Shown here in pieces: positions 1-11,639 of a stretch of 64,000 nt of DNA. The first letter of the stretch is position 1; the number at the start of each line of letters is the position of its first letter. Source of the stretch: Rotaria socialis (lineage: Eukaryota > Rotifera > Eurotatoria > Philodinida > Philodinidae); assembly GCA_905331475.1 (NCBI GenBank), contig CAJNYU010003342.1, positions 140,586 through 204,585 on the forward strand, in the 5' to 3' direction. A model generated the notes under the pieces. The model made no database searches, was not told the origin of the DNA, and worked only from the letters and a program-made list of their open reading frames with translations. The translations under genes were made by a program, and so were the position numbers.

Positions 1-1743
1 TGAATATCGGATTGCATGAAAAATATAAACCAGATGCTCTCTGTTAAAATGACGATCACCAAAAATTCGATTATATGCATTTCAACGACGAAACTTACGA
101 GGTCAGGCGATCGGAAGTCATTCGTCAACCTTCATAAATATTATTTTAAGATGCATTACATCAATCTTAGATGGATGTTAACATTTATTTTCAAATGACA
201 ACGGTAGTTTTGCATCAATTACATTTTGAAAACAGTATGTTTCTTTCTCAATTGGTTTAAGTCCAACCTATTCTTGAATAAATGATTTGGATGATACTCG
301 AGATATATATTTACATTAAAAAATAGCACGTCATGATTGTAACTGTATTTTTATTCATAATTACCTTCTTATTCATTCCATTATCCGATCAAACAACTAC
401 GTCTCATTGTTAATTAGGATTTTTTTTAATATCGCTTATTGAGGTCTTGAAAAAGCTAACTTTTTATCGTTTTTCTCTCATAATTAAACAGGAGATGTCT
501 TCAATGAAAAATCAAACCGCTATTAACATAGAGCGATTATGCAAATACATCAAGAAAAGAAAAACAAAGATAATGTGAATATATTTGAGTAGTTCTATTT
601 TGAAATTACTTTCCTTCAGTTATTGCATTTGACCAATAGTTCGACACGAATTTATTTGTAAAGTAACTTTTGTGCATGAAAAAGTCTGTGGCACTGAACT
701 TTAGTCTTGTGAGTTCGAGATCTTGCGACCTCACACAAAGCTTATGCGTTACCTTCTTAAAAAGCAACTTTCTTAAAATCACATGGAAAATTTATCTCTT
801 ATTGCATCTTTATACCCAATATTCCTTGCCAAACTGCAATTGTTGGTTCGATGAATACCGTCGCCTATACAATCATGCGATAATAGGTTACTTATTTTAG
901 TGATCAAAGAAACTTCAACAAAAGCACATGAAATTTTGTTGGAAGAACTATGAGCTTGTCAGTAGAAAACCATATACATAACAATAGTTTGTGTTAATAG
1001 TGGGACCCATATGTTTATAAATATGACTATAGGCCTTCGTACTGTTTGCATTTCGACAGTTTATCAAGTTCCTTCCGTTAATGAATACTCATTGATGTTG
1101 TTTGCTCCGTTAATATTTTGCATGTCACAAAATTTGCTCAAATTTATTAATAACACTATGCACACATTGAAAGAAGGGCTTATGATAAAACTTCAAAGAT
1201 AAGAATTATTTCGAATAAAATATTGTTGTTAAATTAGTGAGTTATAGGCAAACTATATTCGCCTTTAAAATTATGCATTTCAGCGATTCTCAATCGTCGT
1301 AGTTTCATAATTTCCTGTTTATTTCTTTTTTAAAAGAATCAAATCCATCGAAGGTTTGGCAAGTAATTTTAATCTTTCAGATATTGAGTGTACTCTTCTA
1401 AGAGAGCAAAGCATTCAATAAATAAAAACCAGGACTATTCTCGAAAACAAAACAAGCATCGGAATGATTTTCTTATAATGAGGACCCATTGAAATAGATG
1501 TGGGTACCATAAACATCGTTTTAATTTCTCAAACAAGGATAAATACCAACAACAAAAAGACACATTTTCTTGTCAATCAAATATGATCAGTATTATTCGT
1601 ACAAATACTCTATCGTTGCATCATAGTTTATTAAAAGAACCATTATTGATTTTTTACATAAAACAATCCAAGGATCAAATAAAATAATCAAGATCATTTT
1701 CTAATAGTTTTTATAGAACATTACTATAAACAATTTTAGCTTA

Positions 1744-1783
1744 AACAGTTTTTACAACTCTCATCAGAGTTGTAAAAACTGTT
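1744..1783. repeat. Perfect 18-bp inverted repeat (hairpin)
   Basis: Positions 1744-1761 are the exact reverse complement of 1766-1783, separated by the 4-nt loop catc. There is no mismatch in 18 bp and no gene nearby. It could be the tip of a foldback transposon, a small structured RNA, or a recent local inversion-duplication. The function is unknown. Confidence 0.85.
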
Positions 1784-2307
1784 CAGTGGGATGAATGTGT
1801 TAAAGTTCCACTGTGTTTTTCTTTTCAGACTTGCGTCGTCTTTCTTCTCTTTAATTACAAGTTTTTCTCCAAACCAAACATTGCTCTATGTCAGTACGTT
1901 GATCTGTATGCTGCGCACAATTCATATATGTGCCCTAACAATATGACGTAGAGCAAGTTAATTATTGGCCAAATAGAAAATTTTGTTTCCTTATGTTAAA
2001 AATGCAATGTATATACTATACTCGGGTTATAGCTTCGAAGAAATATTTCAAAAAGAATCATTGTTTACAATTTTACGATCAATATGTAGAATCGTTTTGA
2101 AGAGTATCGATCAATTTATATGCACATGTATAGCAAAGATTCGTGTTCCATGTTGAATATCGATAGTACGAATGTGCACATCATTCGGTATTTTATTCAC
2201 TTGCTCTCTAAGAACTATTGTTTCTAAATAGGAATAGAAGATGGTACATCATTATTTCATTTCCCTTCATTATAAAAACTAATATTAGTCTCTGGTTATC
2301 TATGTAA

Positions 2308-2598
2308 AATATCCGGCTAAATAGTACTTATCCATTGTCGGCACATGTTAGGTTAGTATTATTGACTTTTCCACGTCTAATCATTTCATTTGTCGAAAAA
2401 TGTATGAGATCACCACACGAATCTTGGCTATATCTTATCGACTGTTATGTTTCATTTGTACCAGCAATGTCAACGTTTGTAAGCTTCGTTTTACCATCGA
2501 ATAGTTATAAGCGTGAATTTCGTTTGAGAATTCAAGTTTTAATTGGACGCTATCGTTTACACGCCATAACCAATTTTTCACAAAATTACTTTCGATAA
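2308..2598 (+). pseudogene. C-terminal fragment resembling a rhodopsin-family GPCR
   Basis: The frame opens after a stop at 2305 and runs about 96 codons to a stop at 2596-2598. It reads two hydrophobic segments separated by a short loop, with FVLPSNSYKREF at the end of the second. That resembles the TM7/helix-8 junction of rhodopsin-like receptors, which are greatly expanded in rotifers. No TM1-TM5 and no clear start are visible upstream, so this looks like a decayed 3' fragment. It could be a chance hydrophobic open frame, because the resemblance rests on one short motif. Confidence 0.35.
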
Positions 2599-3086
2599 AC
2601 TTCAGTCGTTTTCGTTAATTGTTCTTCATGAAGCAAAATTTCATAAATTATAAAAAATATTGCCTGATTCTGTATAAACATATGATCAATATTTTTTTAA
2701 ATTAAAATTTTGTGTTAACAGCTAATTAGACAAAAATGCAGCTATCTTTCACAAGATTTGATGTATATAAAATTCGAACGTAGATATTACCTTCGCTAGC
2801 AGGCCCATACGAACACTCGCCGTTTTATTTCGATAGGCTTTAATATCTATACATTCAACAGTGTGTGTGTGTATAGAAAATTCCATTAGCCTGCCTTATG
2901 TGATTATGACATTAGTTAGTCGATTATAATATGAAATATCAATAGATCAGAATTTTAATTGCAATAATTACAACAACGAAAAGAGCAATAATGTAATCTT
3001 ATAAAAAAAAAAGAAATAATCGGACGGAAAGAAAGAAACAAAATAGTACATCGACGTTTCACACCGGGATCCTGTCCCTGCATTAC

Positions 3087-5265
3087 TTATGATGATGAAG
3101 GTTGCAAAAGACTAATCTTTGTATAATAACGTAAGATTAAACAGACAATAAATGAAGTTAAAAGTAGTAAAATACCAACAACAAGCGTAACTATTTCATG
3201 TTTTCTTGTTGGAATAATAAATAATCGCAAGCTAATAGTTGACCATCGACTTTCAGTCCATACTGGATAAGTTGTTTGTGATAAATCATAATTATCAATA
3301 ACAAATGCTGGTGACATCGATGATACAGATCGTGAATATGATCGTACACAGTATCCAGAAAAGAATGCGTCAGACATGATAGACGGTGTATATCCGCCAA
3401 CATATGTGTACGAACGGAAAGTATCATTTTTTGAGAGTTGTTCACATGCTTTCTCGGTTAGATTCATTGTATCAAGCATGCGATCGCGTAACAAATAGCT
3501 GAGTATATTTTGTACGAAAGGAAATGTTACTGTTGATGATATTGGATCAGTATTGATTGAAAATGGTAATGATGTTTCATTGAATGGATCGAATCCATTT
3601 CCAGTTGTTTGATTTGTTACATTGTGAATGAGAGGACAATTAATATTTTTCAAAACACAATAAACAAGATTATTAATAATTTCTTGTTTAATAGTTACAT
3701 TCATTGTCGAACCTACAAAGAACTCGATCAGCGTTTGAGCAAAGGGTTCAACAACACGTTTGACCCATTGACTAAATTCAGTCGTACTGTTATATTCTAA
3801 CGAAGAAATATTGATTGCTAACGTTGAAGGATCGTCAAAGAATGAATGATAATAATGATTTGATAATTCGTTTTCATGATTTGATGTAAGTATATAAGCA
3901 GGAAACGATGATGAAGATGTTTCACGAAGAAAGATTTGTGAAGATGCTGGCGGAAGTGGAGAATCAGGCATCGCTGAAACAATCATTGGATTATTTTGCT
4001 TAAGTGTATCGATAAATGTTTGATTAACAAGTGCTGATGGATATGCATAAAGCTAAAATTTCGATAAAACAAAAAACAATAAGCTACCGGAGATTGTGAT
4101 TGCGAGAAAATGATTTACTCACTGAAAGTTTATCAGTTAAACTTAATGATTGAAATTCAATAATAGAATGAATATGTTCAGAACGAATAGGGTCTTCATT
4201 TCGATTACCCGTTGGAAAATTTCCATTTTTCATATCAAACAAAAATTTAAACGAAGCAGAATAATCGAGTGCATCACCGTCAAGTGTCACGAATATAATT
4301 TCTTTGTCTTGTTGATTGAATTCATTTTGTTCTTGTCCAATAAGATGTGCAAGTGAAAGAAATATTATAAGTGCTGTAGCTGGTTGTTGAGCACCGCCTG
4401 TCGTACCTTTTGCTTTTAAAAACATTTGAAAACTATCCGTAGCGGCTAAAATAAGAATTACTGATTTCGGTTGACGTAGTTTTGGTGCGATTGTCAATGA
4501 TTGTGGCAATTTACTGTAGATATTACGGCCACCAACAGGATCACACATTGTTTCTGCAGAATCAATGAATGAATGCGATATACCATTCCTGCGCATACAT
4601 GTTTTCGATGTATGTGCTGCGTTTTGAAATGTGTTTAATTCGAGACCACATGTTGGTGTCGATTGGCTAATATTAAATTGTCGATAGAATTTTACTAATC
4701 GCTCATAATCTTCTTGTTCGTCAATGAACATCATTGGAAATGGAAATGAACGAAAAAATAAGCCAGTTCCTTGTGGATTCCAATTCACAACTTGCGTTTG
4801 ATTTAAATAATATGAATAACGATGGTTAGGAGACTGATCATCCTGTGAAAAATAATCAGGACGAGATGAACTTGATTTTAAATAAAGTAGAAGACCATTG
4901 AGTTTTGAACCAAGTGAAGTCATCAGTTTATCAACATAAGAGGCGGTGAATAAATTAACATTGAGCGCAACAATAAATGATCTATAGGAATCGATTAGTT
5001 TAGTATCCGTAATATAGGAATTAAATTCTTGATCATTATCAATCATATACATTCGTCCAGAATTTCCACTCGTAGACGATTGACAACCAATTTCATGTGT
5101 GCCATTAAGGCGACGAACACAGGAACGTGCACGATCAAATGACACATACATTTGATCAGCTATACGTTTCGGTTGTACACAAGAAACACTCATCACACAT
5201 AATAGAAGATTCACAAATACAAACGAAAGATGCATTCTTATCTGAAAAAGTGAAGCTATCATCAT
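3087..5265 (-). CDS. NCSTN: Nicastrin, gamma-secretase subunit
   Basis: Two exons (5265-4123 and 4052-3087) are joined by a 69-nt GT-AG intron and give 702 aa, close to human nicastrin (709). Nicastrin is the large glycosylated ectodomain subunit of gamma-secretase, which gates substrate entry to presenilin. A signal peptide starts at M1 or, more typically, at M11 (MHLSFVFVNLLL). The N-terminal CVRRLNGTHEIGCQSS matches the family's cysteine-rich start. NWNPQGTGLFFRSFPFP and the PLPPASSQIFLRE region also match. Many N-x-S/T sites are present, and one transmembrane helix lies near the C-terminus after the conserved WTESRW. The substrate-recognition DYIGS motif reads DYSAS here. There is no sign of decay. 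The identification is firm; only the choice between the alternative starts is open. Confidence 0.93.
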
Positions 5266-6177
5266 TTACGAAATTTACTATGATTATTCTTTCTAGATCG
5301 AACATTGAACGCTGGTTATGATATACACTCAGTGCAAAAAAAAAGGAACGAATAGAGATGAAATACTTGATCTCATTTTACCGAGAAAACAAAAGAATCA
5401 GAGGATTTGCAACGGTTAAATAATCATCTCTTCGTCAAGAATGACTAAATCAAGTGCTTGATTTTATATAAATAACTCATTCAATCGAGCAAACAATAAG
5501 GTAAGAGAATTTTCTCGACCTTGCGTTGCAATTTACCTATATCTTCAATACACTTTTTAGTATCTTCTTCAATCATTACGTATACAAGATAACGATATTA
5601 ACCTTTTTCTTTTAACAAGAGATGATTAATGAAATAAAAATATTAGTGCAAAGTACCTTTTTGTAGATTTTTTAAGAACAAAATTCATCTTTATAATATC
5701 AAATCCCAGCGAATAATTTGGATACCTAAAAATGATTTTTGACAGTGCATATAACTTTATTTACCCGTGCAAATATATCTAAAGAGAATAAAGGCAAAAA
5801 AATGCAAGCAAAATTTTAAGCGAAAATCTTTCTAAAGTAACGAAATAATCAAATATATACACAAGTCTCTCACTCATTCATTCGCACCTTTCGTAGATAT
5901 CTATTGATGGTCCAAATACACCTATCATAACAGCGTAACATGAGAGCTAGGACAGATGGCGTACTATTTGAACACACCTAGAATTTGTCACGAAGGTGTT
6001 GCGTAGGTTATATCACTTACTATGGCTGATGGAATAATTCAGATTTACTGCTCACTTTAGTGATCGTTCGTAAGCAATTTTTATAGCAAAATTTGAGAAA
6101 ACACCGAGAGCTATGATTCATGCAAAAAAAAGTCAATGATGCGAAATATATTTTAATAGTCGTTTCTTTTTAGAACT
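5266..6177. other. Divergent intergenic region between nicastrin and the TMEM216-like gene
   Basis: This 0.9-kb AT-rich spacer separates two divergently transcribed genes and presumably holds both promoters. No recognisable core promoter motif stands out. Its right end is a pyrimidine tract with AG at 6172-6173, four bases before the TMEM216-like ATG, which looks like a splice acceptor with no nearby coding donor. Confidence 0.5.
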
Positions 6178-6675
6178 ATGATTCTGACCGTTTCTGATCA
6201 ATCAAGTACTGCTCTTCACATTCTTCTACATTGCAATATCGCTTATTCAATACTGTGGTTTATTCTTGAAATTCTAATTTTTATTTTTAAATTCTACCAT
6301 TTAGCATATGCTCCTAATGCATTTGGTGTTGAAATTTCTTCTGTATTTATGCTCCTCTTTAATGAATGTATTCGACATTATTTTGGGATCAAAGGCAATT
6401 TAATGTTACAAACTGTTCTTCTGATTATTTTTATTATATACGGAATTTTTTGTGCAGTTGGCTTCGTCTTCTTTCTTATATTGCAATCGTACGTTACGCG
6501 TTTAGAAGTTCTACTTTCAGGAATAGGTTTAGCATTGATTTTGATTGGAATTATACTCAGCATTATAACACTTATTCGTGATAGCCGACCGATGCCTGTA
6601 TTAACAAGAGAGCAGAAGATCGTACGATTACATCAAGCACAAAAACGATTTCAAGAATCGATTCAAAATGAATAG
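6178..6675 (+). CDS. TMEM216: TMEM216-like transition-zone membrane protein (Transmemb_17 family)
   Basis: A single-exon frame of 165 aa with four predicted membrane helices (about residues 20-40, 50-67, 79-100 and 112-137). The segment RHYFGIKGNL matches the RLFFGTKGNL signature of TMEM216, and LQSYVTRLEVLLSGI matches LLQTYVLRLEV in the same protein. TMEM216 belongs to the tectonic-like (MKS) complex of the ciliary transition zone, a gate controlling entry of membrane proteins into cilia. The protein is slightly longer than human TMEM216 because of a basic, Gln-rich C-terminal tail. TMEM17 and TMEM80 are the alternatives within the family, but the FG-x-KGNL motif favours TMEM216. The absence of coding introns is unusual for this window. 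The splice-acceptor-like AG four bases upstream suggests a spliced leader or an upstream non-coding exon. Confidence 0.82.
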   Translation: MILTVSDQSSTALHILLHCNIAYSILWFILEILIFIFKFYHLAYAPNAFGVEISSVFMLLFNECIRHYFGIKGNLMLQTVLLIIFIIYGIFCAVGFVFFLILQSYVTRLEVLLSGIGLALILIGIILSIITLIRDSRPMPVLTREQKIVRLHQAQKRFQESIQNE

Positions 6676-7714
6676 CGTCAAAATGTACAGTAAAATTACG
6701 ATATTTCTTCATATCTATGGTGCGCAATATTCATAATTATTGTTTCGTGTCGTTTTTTTCTTCAGCACGAATTTTAATGTAGTACATCTATGTGTTTTTT
6801 TCCTTGATAATAATCTGCAATAGAACCTTTTGGGAAGCAATATTTGGTACTCTATTAAATAATATAGAAAGCTATGGAAGAGAAAGGCCAGAAACTAAAT
6901 ATTTTAATTCAACAAGCAACATCATTGAGTAATATTTGTGAATCTGCTTATATTAGAAGAGACTACAGTCACTATAAAATATTTTACTAAAGTTGATCTT
7001 AAAAATGGATTGGCATGTTTTTTGCAAACTTTCTGCTTTTATGAAGTCTCAGATTAGTTCTGGTAAAATTTATTATGGCTCAGAATGTGCTATTGAGTAA
7101 CAAGATTAAATTAATTTGTTTCAAACATGTACGACAACGTCAATAATATCAAGAATCAATCAAAAATTATTCAAAAGTAATATCAATTGGCCATCGGGGA
7201 AAACTTTTGATTTTGATCTTTACAATAGTTTACTTGGTGATTCAGATTTGTTAGAGTTGAACTCAGACAACGTCTTGAGAAGCGTGATTAAATAGAAATG
7301 AAACTTGTAATTCAAAATCTAAAATAATTATAAGATGCAGAATTAGGTATCTCGTTGGAAGAGACAAAACGCGTTCTCGATTGATTGATGATTATTCTAC
7401 ATTCGAACTATAGGCAGATCAATACTACATTCAACGTAAGAGAGGTTATCGGTGGTCGGTTGCTTTTTATAGTCTTCATTTGAATTTCCACTAATAGAAT
7501 ATATTAATGACTATGCATGCAATGATGATAAACGCATAGCTACATTACAAAACAGAAAAAAGAGAAAAAAAAGAAAAACAGTTTGAATTTTGACAAAGAA
7601 CATTGAACAAAATGATAATGCATAACCAACGAGAAAAAAAACTGTACACAATATTTTTTTCACAAATAGCTGAAACACTAAAAGAAAAAGAAGGTAAGGG
7701 AATTTGATAATGAT
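6676..7714. other. Intergenic, with a possible transposase relic
   Basis: No intact gene. Around 7404-7490 one frame reads ADQYYIQRKRGYRWSVAFYS just after a stop codon. This resembles the basic motif near the C-terminus of piggyBac/IS4-type transposases (a KR..x..RW..xxFY pattern). Too little survives to name a family. The remainder is AT-rich sequence with short A-runs. Confidence 0.3.
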
Positions 7715-10266
7715 TTAATTTGAATTTGAATCTGATTCAATGGTCGGAATTGATCCATCGCTTCTTTGTTGTTTATTTCGTTTACTGGATGGTCCATGAA
7801 TTTCAGCAGCATGTTTCTTCCGCCATTTTGTGCGTCTAAAGATTTATATAAATATGTTTTTTTTTTTAAATCAAAATTTTTAGAAATATTTTACCTATTT
7901 TGAAACCAAACCTAAAATAGAATTGATGAAAATAGATATTTCTAGAAAAAAAAAAAAAAAAAAAGATCTTACTTTTACTTGTGCTTCACTCATAGCTAAT
8001 TGACAAGCAAGTCTTGATCGTTCTGCTCCAGCTAAATATTTTGTACTTTCAAACATTTTTTCTAATGCAAATATTTGATGTCCAGTAAATGTTGGTCGGC
8101 TACTTTTACGTTTCATATCTTTTGTTGATTCAATACCACTCATCATACTGGAATAATTCGTTACTTGAGAATTATCAATAGGAACACCTAAATAGATATT
8201 TTGCTTTCATGAGATATTATTTGTTTATAAAAGAAAGCGATCGGAGTTAACGGCTTATTAATAACCATTTGTGTGCGTGTGTATTATAAACACACTCGAG
8301 ATAGAAGAAGAAGAAAAAGAAGAAAAAAGTCAAAACAAATTGTTCAAAAGGTTGACGTGCTCCTTGATGATGCCATCGATTATTGTGCTCATATTGATCT
8401 CGTTTTCGTGTGAGTGCGCATTTGAATGTGTCTCTGAACGTTTGATGAACAATGTCACGGAGCATCATGGCAAAATCACTTTTCGATCGATCATCATATG
8501 TGTATAATTATCAATTAGATTATCATAGTAGAATGAAAACTTGACTTAAAATATTATTAATGATAGGTTACTCGTGTAAAATATCAATTTTCATATTTTT
8601 AGTTTCTACACCTTACCATTAAAGTGATGTCATCGATTTCTAATGATACATGTCAATAAAAAAACAAAAACAAAAAAGAGAATCAGCGATTTTCGATTAC
8701 TGAAAATTCTAATGAGAAGCCCAACGAAATTTTTTATGTATATTTTTTTGTTTTGATTTTCAATGGTTCATTGACAATGATAGACATTTTCGGCGGAAGC
8801 GGCTTTCTTGTTTTTTTTTGTACAATATTACTCGTCTAGTTTATTGCTATTAGCATCCGCTTTTTTTCTTTCTCTCCCTCTCTCTCTCTCATAAGATGAT
8901 TCGACTCGTTGCATATACTTTCTGTTGATATATCTTCGTAGAAAAATATTTAGTTTCTCCTTCACGAAAAAAAAATAAATGTGTCATTTGCTGCTCATTA
9001 AATATGTGTATACATATGTGTGTGTGTGTGTGTGTGCGTCGATGTCATTAAAAAAAAGTCAAAATCTATGCCCTGTTTAAGGTGTGAAACAAAAATGTGG
9101 TTCGTGAATGTGATAACAAACCAATTGAGCAATGTCAAAGATATTCGTCACGCCCTTTTGCTTTAGGTATTGAAATTGTGAGGACAAAAAAGAGAAAGTC
9201 CAAGCACGTGTGATATCCACTGCTGGTGCCATCGAATGAGTTGATGCGGTTAAAAAACGATTAAAATAACAACAGACCAATTTAAGTTGTGTGACAAATT
9301 GGCTCTCAATCATGCAACGTCTGGTGTTGATCGATCGACTGAAATGATGCGATCATATATTCATACAAATGTTGCCTATTAGATCAAACTCAAATGTCAT
9401 TTAATATAAAACAGTATAATGGCATGAATTTTTTTAATATTCTAACAAAACAACAATCAACAAAAGAAGAAACGGAAGTCTATTGTCAAATGTCTTTCTT
9501 TGTATTACATAACAAACGAGCTAGTGAGAGGCAACGAGAGAGAGAGAGAGCGAGAGAGCATCATGGCATTACGAGAAATGTGCAAATGTAATGCGCTAGC
9601 AACAAATATTATAAATCATCCTTCCAATCATTGAATATCCATTAAGGCAGAGAAAATGAATGAATGAATGAATGAATCTATATATATATGTATAATGTAC
9701 ACGTTTAATACCTATGAACAAGTTCTTCTCTATACAATAGGATGTTATAAATGATTTCGAAATATTTTACCTTTTGTTGAATGTTGTGGATGCCATGCGG
9801 AGGTGTTCGAAGTTGTTGTTTGTCCCCCCATTGGCATTTGTGACCAATCATCTCGAGGTAGAAAATTATTTGATGTTGGTGTTATAACAGATGGATGCTG
9901 ATGATGATGATTTTGTTGGATATAATTAAATTGAGCTAAATTTAATGTTGCTGCTGATGTTGGATGTGGACGTGAAAGAAGAACATCATTAGATGATGGT
10001 GGTGAACTGCCTGAACTTGAACTGCATGCACTTGAATCGAAAAGAACTTTATGTGCTGCTGGTTGTTGAGTATAGGAAAGTTTATCTATTCCACCATTTA
10101 TTGATGACGATGACGAGGAGAAAAATGAAGGTAGTGGACTACCAGAAAACCAAAAATTAGGTTGATGTTGACTTGATGTTGTTGCAGCTGATAACATTAT
10201 ATCATCAGAGAATAATGGGTCTTCAATAGAAGATGATGGTGTGGGCCAACTAGATGTTAGTATCAT
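7715..10266 (-). CDS. NKX6: NK6-class homeobox transcription factor
   Basis: Four coding exons: 10266-9771, 8187-7973, 7911-7895 and 7835-7715, giving 282 aa. The homeodomain begins [20 protein letters not shown], continues through [15 protein letters not shown], and ends [16 protein letters not shown], matching NKX6.1/6.2/6.3 closely. NKX6 proteins are DNA-binding repressors in neural and pancreatic or gut patterning. The N-terminal half is Ser/Pro/His-rich, and a [12 protein letters not shown] segment recalls the NDILSRP repressor-type motif of vertebrate NKX6. The tail after the homeodomain is only about 24 residues. The start is ATG 10266, just behind a 5'-UTR intron (10325-10268). The homeobox is split twice, once before V47 and once inside R52, leaving a 17-nt microexon. 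The first coding intron is 1,583 nt, far larger than typical here, and may hold enhancers. Confidence 0.93.
7895..7911 (-). other. NKX6: 17-nt microexon of the NKX6 homeobox
   Basis: The exon encodes homeodomain residues V47-W48-F49-Q50-N51 plus two bases of R52. It is bounded by a TTTTAG acceptor and a GTAAAA donor, with flanking introns of 61 nt (7972-7912) and 59 nt (7894-7836). Including it restores the invariant WFQNRR recognition helix in frame. Skipping it would shift the frame and remove the DNA-contact residues. Its reality rests on the exact join of K46 and R52/R53 on both sides. Confidence 0.9.
8188..9770 (-). other. Long first coding intron of NKX6, rich in microsatellites
   Basis: This 1.58-kb intron contains several simple repeats: a TC run near 8872-8890, a TG run at about 9015-9036, a GA run at about 9531-9556 and GAAT/TA repeats at about 9655-9690. 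Open frames inside it have no family signature. Large introns in developmental regulators often hold enhancers, but no specific site can be named. Confidence 0.6.
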
Positions 10267-10267
10267 G

Positions 10268-10325
10268 CTATACAAAATAAAACTAGACCTTATATTTTTT
10301 TAATAATATAATGATATTGACTTAC
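10268..10325 (-). other. 5'-UTR intron of NKX6
   Basis: A strong donor (GTAAGT, starting at 10325) and a TATAG acceptor ending at 10268 lie directly upstream of the ATG at 10266. The upstream exon contains no ATG in the sequence just before the donor, so it is read as non-coding leader. The 58-nt length is typical of this window. Confidence 0.65.
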
Positions 10326-10550
10326 CACAAAATAAAATACTCGAATATTGTCTCTTTATCTTTAAGCGATGTGTTATTAGTTTTTAATACTTAGACGAGA
10401 AGAGAGAAGAGAGAAATATATTTATGATTATATTTCCGTTCGAACAATTAATCAAGTGTTTCTTGTCGTCGCGTCTCTTTTGACGATGTGTATGATGTGT
10501 GTGCGTCTCTATATGTGTGAATCGCTTTTCGATAGATAATTCGATTTGTT

Positions 10551-10553
10551 CTT

Positions 10554-10588
<35 letters not shown>
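10551..10588. repeat. TC microsatellite
   Basis: An almost pure pyrimidine TC/CTTT run upstream of NKX6. It is likely length-polymorphic. Confidence 0.9.
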
Positions 10589-10593
<5 letters not shown>

Positions 10594-10978
10594 CTTCTCT
10601 TTCTGCCCTACCTTTTCCTTTTCTTTTTTTTCTTAATGGATATCATTTCTTTTTTTTTCCTCTCCTCATATCAACTTATAGAACGGATCGATTTTTCATT
10701 GGTTGGATACACTAAGAATTTCTATTCGTTCCAAATCTTTTCCGTTGAGATAGAAAAACAAGATAAAATGCTTTTTAGTGTCTTCCTACGAGACTATTAT
10801 TCAAATTATGCAAATTTTTAGAATATTCCATCTTTTCAAACGTTAATAACTATTCATCAATCATTTGTTCCTTATTTTGTTTTATGATGATTATCAGATA
10901 TTAAAGGAGACACTTTTTTTCTTTTTTTTTTGAGAGTCTATTCTGTGCTTTAGAAACATATGTTTGGCAACAATTAAT

Positions 10979-11018
10979 ATATGTATGTATGTATGTATGT
11001 ATGTATATATATATACAT
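10979..11018. repeat. ATGT/AT microsatellite
   Basis: About six ATGT units pass into an AT run. It is a simple repeat with no attached gene. Confidence 0.85.
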
Positions 11019-11639
11019 ATTTCTTTCTACTATTGGCCCTATAAACACTCTCATATAGCAGCCCATTTGCATACCGTACTGTGTTGTATATGCTTACTAA
11101 GCACAACGATCGAAGAAATCAAATCGCAATTATGTCCATCGCTCGTCGTTCTATCGCATAAACAAGGCGAACGCGAGAAGAGATGTGTCAAAAAGAAAAG
11201 CTTTACGAATAATGAATACAAAAGCAACTAGTACACCATTGAAGAATGCTTGAAAGAGTTTAATTGTAGAATATAACCATTTGCTTTAAATCTTAATACA
11301 TCGTACAACTAGAAAAGAAAAATCTATTCTCGTCGTTTAGTAGATTTCTAATGATTTGACCTCGAAAGATATTTATATTCAAATGGAAAATTTGAATATC
11401 ATTTTGCTTTCTTTTTCTTTCTCGAACGAGATTGATCGATCGTAAAACATTTGTTTTCTTTCGAAAAGGAAGCAACACTTGATGAATCCTTTGGATTTTT
11501 TCCATTTCAATGATTTAATCTTTCCTATCGATACCTTTTTTTTTTATTGAATCATAAAATCAAGGAAGACATTAAAATCACATAATGCAAAAAAAGCAGT
11601 AGAATAAATCACATAAATTAAATTGTGGTTTTGTCCTTT

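Larger units (their letters stand above)
1..3086. other. Intergenic stretch, left edge
   Basis: No convincing gene is visible. Open frames are short and lack family signatures or paired splice sites, apart from a fragment near 2.3-2.6 kb that resembles the end of a GPCR. A perfect 18-bp hairpin lies at 1744-1783 and a short TG run near 2860. The 3' end of the nicastrin gene bounds it on the right. Confidence 0.6.
10326..11639. other. Intergenic region between NKX6 and the GST gene
   Basis: This region should contain the NKX6 promoter and the 3' flank of the GST gene, both transcribed leftward. It contains a long TC microsatellite (10551-10588) and an ATGT/AT tract (about 10979-11018). No family-like coding frame is seen. 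Confidence 0.5.

Noticed and set aside
8247-8507. Overlapping frames on both strands near 8.3 kb
   Set aside because: They lie in the NKX6 intron, are built on GAA/TTC runs and carry no family motif.
9077-9313. 78-codon minus-strand frame
   Set aside because: It lies inside the NKX6 intron; its residues match no homeobox-gene region and splice sites to join it are absent.
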